A DNA stretch of 64,000 nucleotides, taken from contig MNCI01012713.1 in NCBI GenBank assembly GCA_015680685.1, positions 686,345-750,344 on the forward strand, in the 5' to 3' direction. The notes beneath the pieces are model-generated. The model was not told the origin of the DNA, did not search any database, and worked only from the letters and a program-made list of their open reading frames with translations. The stretch comes from Gnetum montanum (Eukaryota; Streptophyta; Gnetopsida; Gnetales; Gnetaceae). The position numbers and the translations under genes are program-made. Within the stretch, counting starts at the first letter, position 1, and each line of letters opens with the position of its first letter. Positions 49,508 to 60,814 of the stretch are shown here, piece after piece.

Positions 49508-49808
49508 CTAGTGCTGAAAAAAGCTATGTCCCTCGATGTGCCGTGGACGTTACCAATGCTGGAAAATGGTACCTCTCTAGCACACCGTGGACACTACAAA
49601 TGGTCAAAAATGTTGCCTCCCCGGTGCACCATAGATACTGCCAGTGTACTAAAAAATGCTACCTCCTTGGTGCACCGTAGACACTGCTGGTGTGCTACAA
49701 AATGTTGCCTCCCCCGACATGTCATGGACACTGTTAGTGCCAAGAAAAGTTGCCCCCCCCCCAACACCCCATTGACACTATCGGCACCAAGAAAAGCTAC
49801 CTCCCTTA
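49508..49808 (+). repeat. Minisatellite, ~45-bp unit, about 6.5 copies
   Basis: Units have the form GTGCTAAAAAATGYTACCTC, then CYYGGTGCACCGTGGACACT, with boundaries near 49555, 49600, 49645, 49690, 49737 and 49783. Because the unit is close to 15 codons, one frame stays open through the array (49505-49825) and gives a repeated peptide. I treat that as a by-product of the period. Confidence 0.85.
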
Positions 49809-49956
49809 GTAAAATTTTCTGTTAGTTGATGGAAATTTTTGCACCTTTGAAGAAAAATTTTAAAATCATCCAATAATAGAAAATTTTAAAATTGACATTT
49901 AGGTGAGAAAATTTAAAATTAATTTAAATTGACATTTGGGCAGCAACTAAGTTAAA

Positions 49957-50034
49957 AACTTCATAATTAAGCTTGCTTATTTTGGAGTAATACTAGGATG
50001 GGTGACCTCTAGGAAAGTCTTATTTTGTGTGGCC
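49957..50034 (+). rRNA. 5S rRNA-derived fragment (3' part, with internal promoter boxes)
   Basis: AACTTCATAATTAAGCTTGC, then GGAGTAATACTAGGATGGGT and GACCTCTAGGAAAGTC, follow plant 5S rRNA from about position 45 to the end. The C-box region (GGATGGGTGACCTC) is perfect and the A-box region recognisable. The 5' third is missing and several C-to-T changes are present. It may be a 5S pseudogene or part of a 5S-carrying retroelement (SINE3 or Cassandra type). Confidence 0.85.
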
Positions 50035-50479
50035 AAAGTCTTAAGCCTAAAAAAGTCATATATTTTAATTTTGAAAGTCTTTTTCAACAAACAAAAAATT
50101 GAATCCTACAAATTTTAAACTCTTAGACACAATGGTGAAGTCAGATCTACCCTATGAAACTCCAAAACTAGTTTTTACTCCTTTCCCAACATGATGCCTC
50201 AGAACCTTTAAAGCCTATATTTCTAGCATAACTTGGACATACAATGCCCATTTCTAACATATGAATAGTCATTTTCAAAAATTTTCACCTTTTTGAACTC
50301 AATGGTAAAGTCAAATTTATCATTGATAATTCGATGATATCATAAACTATGCTTTAAAAGTTCACAACTTAAAATAACTAATCATGCTTAACATTAATTA
50401 TCAAGACTAACAAATTTAACCTTTTGGGCCTTAAGATTAAGTGATTAACCTTTGTAGATTGTCTTAGATCACTAATCCC

Positions 50480-50758
50480 TAGTATGTCATTAGTTACATT
50501 GTTAGAGTTAGTGTTTTAAGAGGGATAGAAAGAAAGATTGCTAAAGAGTCTAGGTAATGTAGATAGTTGCTACCAACAAGGTTAGTTAGAGAATTAGTTG
50601 ATGAATCAATTAGTGAACCTAAAGGGTCAAGAAGATGTATATCAATTCATCTTGCAATCAAATTATTGGAGCATAGAAGAATAAAAGGATTAGTAGAGCT
50701 AGAAAAAGATAGTGAACATGGACTCATTCGAGGACAAGCAAAACCTAAGGGGGTAGAT
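50480..50758 (+). pseudogene. Possible 3' end of a gypsy internal region
   Basis: Gene-like frames end in MDSFEDKQNLRG just before a purine tract (CCTAAGGGGGTAGAT). This resembles the Glu/Asp-rich tail and PPT that end many gypsy internal regions. No integrase motif is visible upstream, so the assignment rests on position and the PPT. Confidence 0.35.
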
Positions 50759-51310
50759 TGTAATGTCCCCATTCCCAAATGTTGCTACTGCATAACAAAG
50801 ATGGATTTTCTTCATAACAAGTATTATCATTATCATAACAATACCTGAAATGGGAGTCATAATTGAGACCTAAAAGGGTATGTTGTAATAACATACTTGT
50901 CTCTCAATGTGACCTTTGGGGGTTTAAGCTAAGATATTTATACCCAAGCATTAGAGGTTGTATCAACATTGAGTTACGGAGCCAGTAAAGGTAAGTAATA
51001 GGTGTCAAGTGAAGCAAGAAAAGAAGAGGATTGGCCATCCCTTTTGGCTGGTTATAGTCATAACCATGATTGCAATGTTGGATTACCTCTAAGGGATAGA
51101 TGCCAAAGGAAGAAAATCCCAAGAAACACTCCTAAAGCATGATTTAGATATAATATTCTACATCAATAAAGCATTCTTCTCTTTTTCCTTTTGCATTTTC
51201 CCTATTATTTTCTTTATGCTTGATGTCGAATGTTACACATATTTAACATTTGTTATGTTATCTTCTTACACTTAATGTCTAATATAACATATATTTGATG
51301 TTTGCCATGA
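50759..51310 (+). mobile_element. LTR preceding the chromovirus gag
   Basis: It starts TGTAATGTCCCC after a polypurine tract. ATATTTATAC lies near 50935 and AATAAAGC near 51164. gag of the next element starts at ~51336. The 3' boundary is uncertain: no clear primer site was found, and 51230-51310 consists of related short words (ATGTCTAATATAACATAT type). Confidence 0.5.
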
Positions 51311-51335
51311 CATCCAGAAATGAGATGTCGCACTA

Positions 51336-52690
51336 ATGGCATTAAATACTTCTTTAAGAAAGCTTGATGATGAAGATAATGCAAGGCTTGTTAGAGCATT
51401 TAGAAATGCTTCAAAAGTTCCATACATAGAGTTGAAGACTTTTAATGGTGTAAATGGAATTAATGATTTTGCAAGTTGGGTAAAGGCATGTGAGAAGCAT
51501 TTTCAATTGGAAGAGGTATTGAATAACTTGATGGTACCTATTGCTAACTCTAGATTAGAAGGTATGCCTTCTACTTGGTGGCAAATGAAGTTCCAAGTTT
51601 ATGAAAGACGAAATGGTCAACCTATTAGACATTAGGATTTGATAAAATATAGGTTGAAGAGAAAATTTGAACAATCTTGTTAGAGACAAGAAACCATTAT
51701 GAAGTTGACATTCCTAAGGAAAGGTGACAAGGATGTCAAAGAATTTTACATTGAATTTTGTGATATATTCCATCAAGCTAAGGTAAAATGGGAGTATTAG
51801 CAAGAGTTGTTCTTTTTTAAGTCACAAACTCTTGATGAGGCCTATGATTTGGCACTCAAGGCTAAGAATAAATTAGGTGGATTTAGAAATAGAAGCAAAC
51901 AAACCTTCAAGGAAAAGGAGAAGGGGTCTATATATGATAAGGGATCTAATTCTAAATCTAAAGACAAGGAGGGCATCCAAGATAAGAATACTAAAAGAGC
52001 TGATGAGAGGGAAAAAGCCACTAATGAACAAGGTAAGGGAGGCAAGGGTTAAGGTAGCAACTCATCAAAACTATAGTGCTTCAAATGTGGAGAATGGAGA
52101 CACAAGCAATGAAAATGTCCATTTCACAATGCAGCAAGGGGCCAAGTTGTGCAAACCATGGAGGTGTAGGAGACATCAAGCCAAGCTCTTCATAGAGGCA
52201 ATCCTAATGCTCCAAAAACTAAGGATGTTTCTGAATTAAATTCTTGTACATTCATGGGGAATGTGAGTAGAGGAGATCATCCTAATAGGAAATTATTACT
52301 TCAGATTAGGGTTAGTTGCTTGCTTAGTGTGGAATTAATTCATGTTTTGATTATGGGGGAGCCTAAGAAAATGTTATTTCTTCTAAGAAAATTTCCAAAT
52401 TATGTTTGGTAACTAATCCTCATCCTAGATCCTATAAGATGCATTGATTTTCAAAAAAAAATTTCCAAGAGGTTAAGGGAGCAATGTACCTTGAACTTTA
52501 AAAGTGAAAGTTTTCATGATGTTGTAAAATGTGATGTGCTTTTGATAGATTGTGTTGATGCAATTCTTGGTATACCTTGGAATTTTGACAATGGTGCTTA
52601 GTTTTATGGAGCAAGAAATTTGTGGAGTGTTACTAGACTTGATGAAATCCATGATTTGATTCCTATGATAGCTGAATAAGTGAGGTAATA
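51336..52690 (+). pseudogene. gag and protease region of a chromovirus-like gypsy element
   Basis: The ATG at 51336 opens a 99-codon frame: LKTFNGVNGINDFASWVKAC, then EGMPSTWWQMKF, as in the Retrotrans_gag domain. A stop after QPIRH is followed by further gag (EQSCXRQETIMKLTFL type) and the Lys-rich linker (51880-52050). A zinc knuckle CFKCGEWRHKQ-stop-KC (CX2CX4HX4C) is at ~52080-52122. Protease-region blocks: LIDCVDAILGIPW (~52545-52585). Sequence style differs clearly from elements A-D. Confidence 0.82.
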
Positions 52691-54328
52691 AAGCTCACTT
52701 AATGCTTCCTAAATCCTTTTAGAAGAGAGGAAATATATTAAGGAACATGAGAAAACCAGTTTTGATTTTGTTGTTATGACAACAATTACTACTAACCATG
52801 ATGATGTGCAAGTTAAACTTCCTGCAAGTGTGCTAGGGTTGAAGGAGAAATTTTCCAAGATGTTCAAAAAGGAATTGGATGAACTACCACTGATAAAGAA
52901 TGTATAGCATCAGATTGACTTTATTCCTAGTTCTACCATTCCAAACAAGAGATCTTATTGGATAGTACCAAATCAAAGGGCTAAATTGCGAAGGCAAGTA
53001 GAGGGGTTACTTGCAAATGATTTCATAAGGGAATCCATTTCACCTTATGAAATTCCAATAGTGCTAGTGCCAAAGAAGTATAGTGATGAATGGAAGATGT
53101 GCATTGATTCCAAGCTAGTGAATAGGATAATAGTGAGGTACTGGTTTCCTATTCCAAGGATGGATGATATCCTTGATGTTCTTACAAATGCAGATATTTT
53201 TAGCAAAATTGAGTTGAAGAGTGGTTATCATCAAATTAGAATCAGGCCTAGTGATGAGTGGAAGACAGCGTTCAAAACACTAGATCGATTGTTTGAGTGG
53301 TTGGTAAAGCCATTTAGGCTCATGAATGCAATTGCTACATTCATTAATTTGATGCATGATTATTGAAGAACTTGATTGGTAAGTTTTGTATTATCTTTGT
53401 TGACGATATTTTGGTGTATAGCTCTAATTAGGAAGAGCACTTAGATCACTTGAGAATGGTGTGTCTTAAGTTGGAGGAGGCATATTTTGTGATCAACATG
53501 AGAAAAAGTCATTTCTTCAAGAGGTAAATCACATATTTGGGTCATGTGGTTTGTAAAAGCTAGATTTGGATGGAAGCTACCAAGGTGAAGGCTATTAGAG
53601 ATTAGCCAAATCCTAAGAATGTTGGGGAGGTAAGATCATTCCTTAGTTTAGCAAGTTTTTATAGATGCTTCATTAAAAATTTTAGTGGTATTTCATGGCC
53701 TATATTTGCTTTGTTGAAGAAAAGTAAAGAATTTAGGTGGGATAATGAAACCCAAGGAAGCTTTGACTTGTTGAAAGCAAAGATAACTAGTGAACCGGTG
53801 CTTGCAATTCCAAATTTCTAGAAGCTCTTTTAGGTGAAGGTGGATGCAAGTAGACTTGCCATTAGTGGGGTACTTTCAGAAGAAGGTAGGCCTATTGCTT
53901 TTTTCTTCTAAAAACTTAAATGAATCAAAGAAAAAATATAGCATATATGAGAAGGACTTGTATGTTATTCTTCAAGCAATCAAGCATTGAAAGAATTACT
54001 TATTTCCCAAGGAATTCACTTTGATGAAGAACCACATAGCACTTTAATTTCTAAACTCAAAAACGAAGTTGCATGCAAAGCACATAAAGTGGATTGCATA
54101 GTTAAAAAAGTTCATTTTTTGTTGAAGTAGAATAGTACGAAAGCCAATGTGGTGGATGATGCAGTATCTAGGATGCATGTGGTACATTTCAATGTACCTT
54201 CTGTGGAAGGTATGGATGATTTTACTTCTTTGTATGAGGAGGATACTGATTTTGGGAAAGTTTAGAAGAGCCTCAAAGAGCTATTAATGAATAGGATAGA
54301 CTAATTAAGGGACTATCATATTCAAGAT
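52691..54328 (+). pseudogene. RT and RNase H of the chromovirus-like element, truncated by element D
   Basis: RT at 52986-53366: VEGLLANDFIRESISPYEIP, then CIDSKLVNRIIVRYWFPIPR, MDDILDVLTNADIFSKIELK and SGYHQIRIRPSDEWKTAFKT. The spacing and the DEWKTAFKT ending are typical of chromoviruses. After a frameshift the active site reads FVDDILVYS (~53396-53422; Y/FxDD class). Then TYLGHVV (~53532), PNPKNVGEVRSFLSLASFYR, and RNase H at 53820-54170 (KVDASRLAISGVLSEEGRPI, then NVVDDAVSRMH). It ends at YHIQD, the position before integrase, where element D begins. Integrase should lie beyond D, outside the window. Confidence 0.9.
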
Positions 54329-55305
54329 TGATGAGCAGTACAGGTACCCCTATGTCCAACCACACAAATAACAAAGCATTCACACATGATCCAATTGAAT
54401 TCTGTGGACTCTCTATTTTTTGGTGCACTAGTCTTCTAGGAAGTGAACCTTACCCTAATGGTCATTCATTGTCTTCCCAATTACACTTGTGATGTACAAT
54501 GGTATGGTTAACTGTAATCGAGGCATATGATTTTTATCATTTTATATTATATAGTTCTGATGCTTAAAGAGAGATGAAGTAAATTGAGAACTAATTTAAT
54601 TTAACTATTTAACTAATCTCTAACTAGTCCTACATAAGCATCTGGTCCCACTTTCCGTACATGTTCTGAACCCATGTATCCACTACTGGGTTACCAAGCA
54701 CTACAGTATTAGGTGCACCAAGCAATAACGCTGCTGGAATTACCAAGCGAACACATGTTTACACTCAAAGTGATCATACTTATGTACTTCATATATTTAG
54801 CTTAATTGATTAAACTCTAATTTAGCTTAATTTATTGAATATTTAATTAAAAAATGAATGCATAAATAAAACATTTAAGCTATTCAAAATGTTGCAAGAT
54901 TTATCAAGAAGCTCATCTTTATTGCTGTACACACCAATGTGGTTTAGGTACAATAGTGCTAAAATAAAAATCCATACACATAATGACTCCTACTACAGGC
55001 ACTTGGGAGAAATATTCTAACTTTCAAATAGATAAATTGCAAGAGCTCTGCTACTACTATAACTTCTAATGCATAAACATGGCTGGGTAGCTCATATTTA
55101 TAGTTTTAGCTCTAAGGTTGTCTCTACAAGGCCCCATCAACATAGAAAATGCTACATCGATGTGGCCTCATCAACATAGTAAATGCTTCATTGATGTGGC
55201 CCCATCGATGGGGCAACACCATGTAAATGAGGGCATATCAACGAGGGCTCATCACTGAGTCTACGTCAACAAGGGTTCATCGACATGATACTTTGATGCT
55301 CATCA
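54329..55305 (-). repeat. 3' LTR of element D
   Basis: 977 bp, ends TGATGAG...GCTCATCA. Complement of TATAAATA at 55095-55102. The U3 (55110-55300) carries repeated CATCGATG/GTTGATG-RGGCC words. The polypurine tract (ATGGGGGTA on the minus strand) is at 55306-55316. Confidence 0.92.
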
Positions 55306-55499
55306 TACCCCCATGATTAAATGAAAACTCATCCTCAAGTTCTTTTACAAAATTGGAAAGGTATGGAATTATTGACTGACTTTTAACAAAAAAAAAATAA
55401 ACTGACTTAACAAAACTGAGTGCCTGAGTGTACAGATCAACACATTAGAAAATTATAGTATTCATGACACAAAATTGAACACCATGATATGACTACATA

Positions 55500-56970
55500 A
55501 GAAGAATTGGATATCACTTCCTTTGATGGCATGAAGATGCTAGAGAAGATCAAATAGTCCTACGTGGTGGTGGCTTCTAAGGCTCTAAAGGACCTTCGTC
55601 AGCTTTAGGCATGTGTAGTGGCTGAGGTGGCTATGGCTGTCCTATTGCGGTTGCAACCTTCGGTGAAAGGTATAAGGCATCTAGCAATGCATTCATCTTC
55701 ACCTCCTTACTTTGAGGATCATTCACAACCTACGTGGTGTCACCCATGTGGATTCGAATGGGGATATCCCATAGCTAGGGAATTATTGAGAACATCTCCT
55801 TCACATTGATAAACTAGGCATTGAATTATTAATGTTTGATGTCGAATGCCCTGATTGCATTCTACAGCTCCTGGTAGTCATTCATCCTTTTGGTCAAGTT
55901 CTTGGTAGTTGATCATTGATCAGTGAATTGTGCCTTGAAAACTTTAAGTTCAACATTAGCAACTATAATCTTATCCTTGGTGTCCTTGTGGTGCTTGAAC
56001 TTAGCCTCGTACAACAAGTACAAGCTGGCCACTTGTTTCTCAAGCTTTGATCATGACCATTTGGTAATCAACATGGAAAGGTTTGTATAAAAGATATTGG
56101 CAAGCTCCATATATTTTATCATCTCCTTGATCTAAACATCCTTTGTATGTAATTCTACTTTATTATAGGCATCTATCCCATCAACGATGGTTTGCCAAAC
56201 ATCTCTGCCTTACTGGAGTTACTCGAGGGCTTCATTTTCTTTTTCCTTCATCAACTACATGTGTTTCTCATTTACTTCCTTTTTGTAGACCAACGTGTTC
56301 TCTGTAATGATCTTTGACTTTCTCAAATTTGAGAGCTTCATATTTCCAGATGGTTACCTTGATTGTAGTTTTTGGTAAAGGGTGTGCATCTCCTCCATGG
56401 AGAGATTACTATTTTATGCTACCAATTTTCTCATTTCTGTGTTTGCTTTCACTAGTTACTACTACTGTTGATGGATGAATTTAGTTAATTATTTCTTATG
56501 TGCATCAACATGTTGTAGCCAATGGTTCTCTATGATCAGTTGGATGTTATCCTGATGAGTTTGATCCAATGTCTTTTCAATCTTGTGCTAAGTGGCCTCT
56601 ACTAAGAATCAATAGAACACCATTGTTTCCATTGCACCCTTAACCCCTTTCATTTTTATGTGAAACTTTTGCATAGCTTCATATCTTATAAGCGCCAGGT
56701 TGAGGAATGCGAGATCGATAATCTAGGCTCTTAGGTCAGCAACTGCTACATCTAAGCATCCGTTCTACTCCTTGGTTGTTTTAAGTTGCCCTTTCAATAT
56801 GATGTTCTTCCCCCTTACCTCCAATAGCTCCAACTAGGTTGTAGTAATGTTGTCCAAAAGATTAAAGACATCTGGAAGTAGTTGCTCAGTTCTTACCAAT
56901 CAATCCAGTAGTTCTTCATGCTAAGTTGTGTTTATTCTGCCACTTGTGATTCTTGCAAACATTTGCACAT
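55500..56970 (-). pseudogene. Extra ORF of element D, coiled-coil (C-terminal) half
   Basis: Collinear with 33800-35290 of element C. The plus-strand text of the two copies is alike over long stretches, for example around the 'tagtcattcatcc' words at 34199 and 55877. Heavily mutated, and cut at 56971-56975 by the gene-fragment insertion. Confidence 0.7.
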
Positions 56971-57065
56971 CTTTGTGTTGGCAGATTTTGGCCATTTCAT
57001 GGAACAACAAAAGTAGAGATACTGGCAAAAGGCAATTTGTAAAACACTTTGTATACACTTTGCAT

Positions 57066-57196
57066 TAAAATCAGCAATGAAAACCGCAAAAAACAAGAAC
57101 AGGTTTCAAAACAAATTGGTTGTTTATGCANTAAAATCAGCAATGAAAATCGCAAAAAACAAGAACAGGTTTCAAAACAAATTGGTTGTTTATGCA
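57066..57196. repeat. 65-bp direct duplication across a single N (probable assembly artefact)
   Basis: 57066-57130 and 57132-57196 are near-identical (one substitution seen), separated by N at 57131. Confidence 0.85.
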
Positions 57197-57239
57197 GTCT
57201 TTCAAAAAATTGGGTCACTGGATTCTATAGCCACATGTA

Positions 57240-58080
57240 ACAGGCAGGGCAGGTAGAAAATCTTCTATCCGCTGTTTCACATAGCTTCATACAAGTAAAC
57301 CACTCAACTGGGATCTTGAATTCACATGTCACAACCCTTGAGTTTTCTTTAGATCTAGTGCTTGCCTTGTTTTATCAGCTCACGTTCAAAGTCCTTGTGA
57401 CTTAAGATATTGAAGGTTGGAAATCATGCTTGGAATTTCAAAGTATATGGTCTTTTAAACTGTATTATACAGGAAAAATACTGTATCTTCGGCCAAGAAA
57501 CGTATATATCATGGTTATTAAATTCTTATTCCAAGTCTAGTTGCAACCATGTTTAGTTTGGGTATTGCATCGTGATCAATTGGTAATATAATAGAGAAGA
57601 GCATAGTGATGGTGACATTGCCGTAGGAAAGCATCATTGTAGCAAAATCATGATCACGTAGTCCACAGATGACAACTTTTCTTCTAAAAAGGACGTGGCC
57701 TTTTGTGAAGTAGTGTACTATACTATGCAATTCATATGTCATCATATTCTTAGTGATTCTGAAGTTACAGAGCATATTTTATTCTCACTACGATGCTTAT
57801 CTACAGCATGGTTCACCCTCTATTCATTTTCTGATACATGATCGCAAATCATTTCTATTTCTCACATCTTCTATCCAGTGTCTAGAAAAGTTATTTAAAT
57901 CATCATTTCCAACATAGTTGATGTTCCAAACCAATGTTTTGTCACCATGAAATTTCATAAATGGTTTCCTTGTGAAGTTCCAAAAATCGTCATCCCCCAA
58001 TATTAACGGATTGCGATAACTCCGTAACGGAAAACAGAGAGAATAGGAGGAGCGTGTAAGGACTTTTAAACCTTCCACAA
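57240..58080. other. Part of the insertion with unassigned sequence
   Basis: Minus-strand frames at 57518-57775 and 57824-58078 are open and not of biased composition (for example DDDFWNFTRKPFMKFHGDKT), but I do not recognise a family. They may be a third captured fragment. Confidence 0.35.
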
Positions 58081-58084
58081 AATC

Positions 58085-58268
58085 AGTTGCACAGTTTTTG
58101 GGAAGAGGTACTTAGATGAGAAGGCTGATCACAGGATTGGGCCGCAGGAGTTACGGGAGATGATCGAGGAGCTGTTTGTGCTCAATGGGGTGCTGAATTT
58201 TGGCGATTTTATTCCTGTGCTTGGGTTGTTTGATTTTCAGGGCTATGTCTACGGCATGAAAAAAGGTG
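58085..58268 (+). pseudogene. Cytochrome P450 fragment
   Basis: P450s are haem monooxygenases of the ER membrane. The fragment reads FGKRYLDEKADHRIGPQELR, then EMIEELFVLNGVLNFGDFIP and LFDFQGYVYGMKK. This matches the segment between helices F and G in plant A-type P450s (CYP71 clan, where ...GDFIPWLxWLDLQGYxxxMKK is common). Only ~60 residues are present, without the haem-binding Cys region. Homology ends at a GTGAGT. Family and substrate cannot be told. Confidence 0.78.
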
Positions 58269-58619
58269 AGTGTAGTGTCAATTTTACATCTTCTCCTCAC
58301 GCCATTTGGCACAGGGGTGCTGTAGCACCAATTAGCATTGTTAGTCTTGCATCTTCTTCTTTTGGCATTGCACAAGGACAACAAATGGCCAAGGTTCTAG
58401 GTCAAGATTTCTTACCCCATCAAAGGGGACTGGAGTGCAAGAAAAAAAGAAAGTAGACATACTACACATCGGGTGTAACAAATGTAAAGGAAAATTTCAG
58501 TCTGGCAGTCGAGGGCTAGCAAAAGCACAAATTCTAGGTTACTAGAACTATTTCAGCACCTGCGCCCTGCAACTTGGCGATAGACAGTAATAGTAAGGAG
58601 GGCCCTATTTTCCTGAGCC

Positions 58620-59160
58620 AAAATAATGGCCTCAATAGAGGACATCGACGGCAACACCACCGAATGCAGTGACAAAATGTTCAGAGGATGAAACGGAGTT
58701 CCAGTACATAGAAGGTTTGAAAGGGCCAAGCAACTGGGGCAATCTCAAGGAGGAATGGAAAGCATGTGGCACAAGCAAAAAACAGTCTCCCATCGATGTT
58801 GTGAAAGAAAACACATAGCTTCATCCTACATTAGGATTGTTTCGTCGTCGTTACAAGCCTTCCAACACCACATTGGTAAACAGAGGCCACGATATTCAGT
58901 TGAAACGGACCTCAGAAGGTGGCTGGATCCTGATAGAGGGCAAGAATTCACTCTAAATGAAATCCACTAGCACTCCCCTTCTGAACACTCCATAAATGGC
59001 AAAAGGTATGCCATGGAAACACATTTGGTTCACCAGTCAGAAGATGAGAAGGTTGCGGTCATTGACATACTATACAAGTACAATAGAGATGACACGTTCT
59101 TGAAGGAACTGGAAGACGATATTAGAGATGCTGCAGATCAGGGAAGCATTTAATGTTTTT
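58620..59160 (+). pseudogene. Alpha-carbonic anhydrase fragment, apparently intronless
   Basis: Alpha-CAs interconvert CO2 and bicarbonate with a zinc held by three His. Readable: EFQYIEGLKGPSNWGNLKEE, then WKACGTSKKQSPIDVV, GLFRRRYKPSNTTLVNRGHD and GGWILIEGKNS. After a frameshift (~58950): IH-stop-HSPSEHSINGKRYAM, then ETHLVHQSEDEKVAVIDILY and LKELEDDIRDAADQGSI ending at a TAA. The zinc ligand pair normally reads HWH; here the Trp codon is TAG (58968-58970). Another TAG is at 58816. About 150 codons run without an intron, whereas plant alpha-CA genes normally have several, so a retrocopied origin is likely. The C-terminal third is missing. Confidence 0.85.
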
Positions 59161-59279
59161 AATGACTTTATGACCAAGTATGAAGATCACACGTGGTCTA
59201 GAATGTGGATTAATTTCATGGTTTTATCGCTTAATTATACAGACAAGACAGTGTAAGCATCAAGTTAAGGGCCAACAAT

Positions 59280-59700
59280 ATAACTCCCCAATAGATCCTA
59301 ATAACTCTATAATATATAAATATATATAACAAGTGACTTTTGTATTTTTATTGTGATAATAACTTCTTATAGAAGTCATAACCTCCTATGGTAGTTATAA
59401 CTAATTTTCTATAATGTTGTAACCACTACAAAGGCCACTTGTCAACTACAACTTTTTTATCTCCATGGTGACCACTTGGAAACCAAATGAGCCACTTTTC
59501 AACTGAATGGGACACTTGTCAACTGTAGTTTTTTTATCTCTATTGTGGTTATAACCACCCAAAATGTTTGTAACTTACCTAACTACCTATNAATCTCTAT
59601 TATGGTTATAACCACCCAAAATGTTTGTAACTTACCTAACTACCTATGAGACCCTATAAAAGGGCTTCAAGGATAGGAAGGAAAAGGGGTCTCACTTTGG
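59280..59700 (+). promoter_or_regulatory. Promoter- or LTR-like region with TATA box
   Basis: Repeated GTAGTTATAAC / GGTTATAACCACC / CCACTTGTCAACT words lie upstream of CTATAAAAGG (59654-59663). The layout resembles a U3 region and may belong to the carrier element. Function is inferred. Confidence 0.45.
59535..59647. repeat. 56-bp direct duplication across a single N (probable assembly artefact)
   Basis: 59535-59590 and 59592-59647 are near-identical, separated by N at 59591. Confidence 0.85.
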
Positions 59701-60495
59701 GTCTTGGTGGCTAAGGGGGGAAGAGCATTTGTAAAGAAGACATTGTGAAAGATTGCTTGTAAAATGACTTGTTAAAGACAACATTTCAACCTCTTTGTCA
59801 TAGTTCTATGAGTTATGTTTATTTTTTTTATTTTTTTTAAATTGTTTAGCTAGTGGTTTAGATAGTATCATGCTTGGCAAGTAATTTTGGGATTTTTAGA
59901 TTGCTCTTATTGTTCTTGTTGCATGATAGAAAATTTCTATTAAAATTTTGCTATAGAAGAGCTTGTGTTTGAAAGCCTTAAGAGCATTTTAGTAGTGAAT
60001 TTTATTACTGTGCAATGTATAAGAACTGTTATTGAAATTGTTGTAAGAGAGCCTCTGCATGTAGTCAACGTGTTGAACGATTCAATAGTCAAAAGGGTTT
60101 AGAAAATCTTTGGTATTTTGATAAGACCAAAATAACTTCTTTTATCTTTAAAGTGAATCTCCATGGTATTTCAATCAAAACTTTTCAAGTCTTTTGAAGG
60201 TTTTCTTGAATGTAATTGTTGACATCCATTATCTAGCCAAAATAGAGTCTCATACGTGATAGTTTACGTAGCTATTTTTTGGGTAGCATAGTAGGATTGT
60301 CTTCAAGAAATTGCTTATTCAAGCCTTGGAAGTTTGAACAATTTGTAGTTATTGAATTTGGGATAGCTTTATTGCGAAGTTTTTACTCGTATCATTTTAC
60401 CTTGTTTAAACATTTGAGATCTTTACACAAATCTGCTTTCTTTTTCTCTTCTTTCTATTTCCATTGAATCTCGCTCTATTTCTAGTTTTCTTGTG

Positions 60496-60814
60496 NNNNN
60501 NNNNNNNNNNNNNNNNNNNNNNNNNNNNNNNNNNNNNNNNNNNNNNNNNNNNNNNNNNNNNNNNNNNNNNNNNNNNNNNNNNNNNNNNNNNNNNNNNNNN
60601 NNNNNNNNNNNNNNNNNNNNNNNNNNNNNNNNNNNNNNNNNNNNNNNNNNNNNNNNNNNNNNNNNNNNNNNNNNNNNNNNNNNNNNNNNNNNNNNNNNNN
60701 NNNNNNNNNNNNNNNNNNNNNNNNNNNNNNNNNNNNNNNNNNNNNNNNNNNNNNNNNNNNNNNNNNNNNNNNNNNNNNNNNNNNNNNNNNNNNNNNNNNN
60801 NNNNNNNNNNNNNN
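60496..60814. other. Assembly gap (319 N)
   Basis: Run of unknown bases. Any frame spanning it is meaningless. Confidence 1.

Noticed and set aside
49505-49825. 106-codon Cys/His-containing open frame as a possible small gene
   Set aside because: It coincides with the minisatellite and stays open because the period is a multiple of three.
49957-50034. Cassandra element assignment
   Set aside because: No LTR pair, tRNA-Met primer site or polypurine tract was found around the 5S fragment.
57824-58078. Minus-strand frame as an extra P450 or other named gene
   Set aside because: Composition looks gene-like but no family signature could be recognised, so it is only listed as unassigned.
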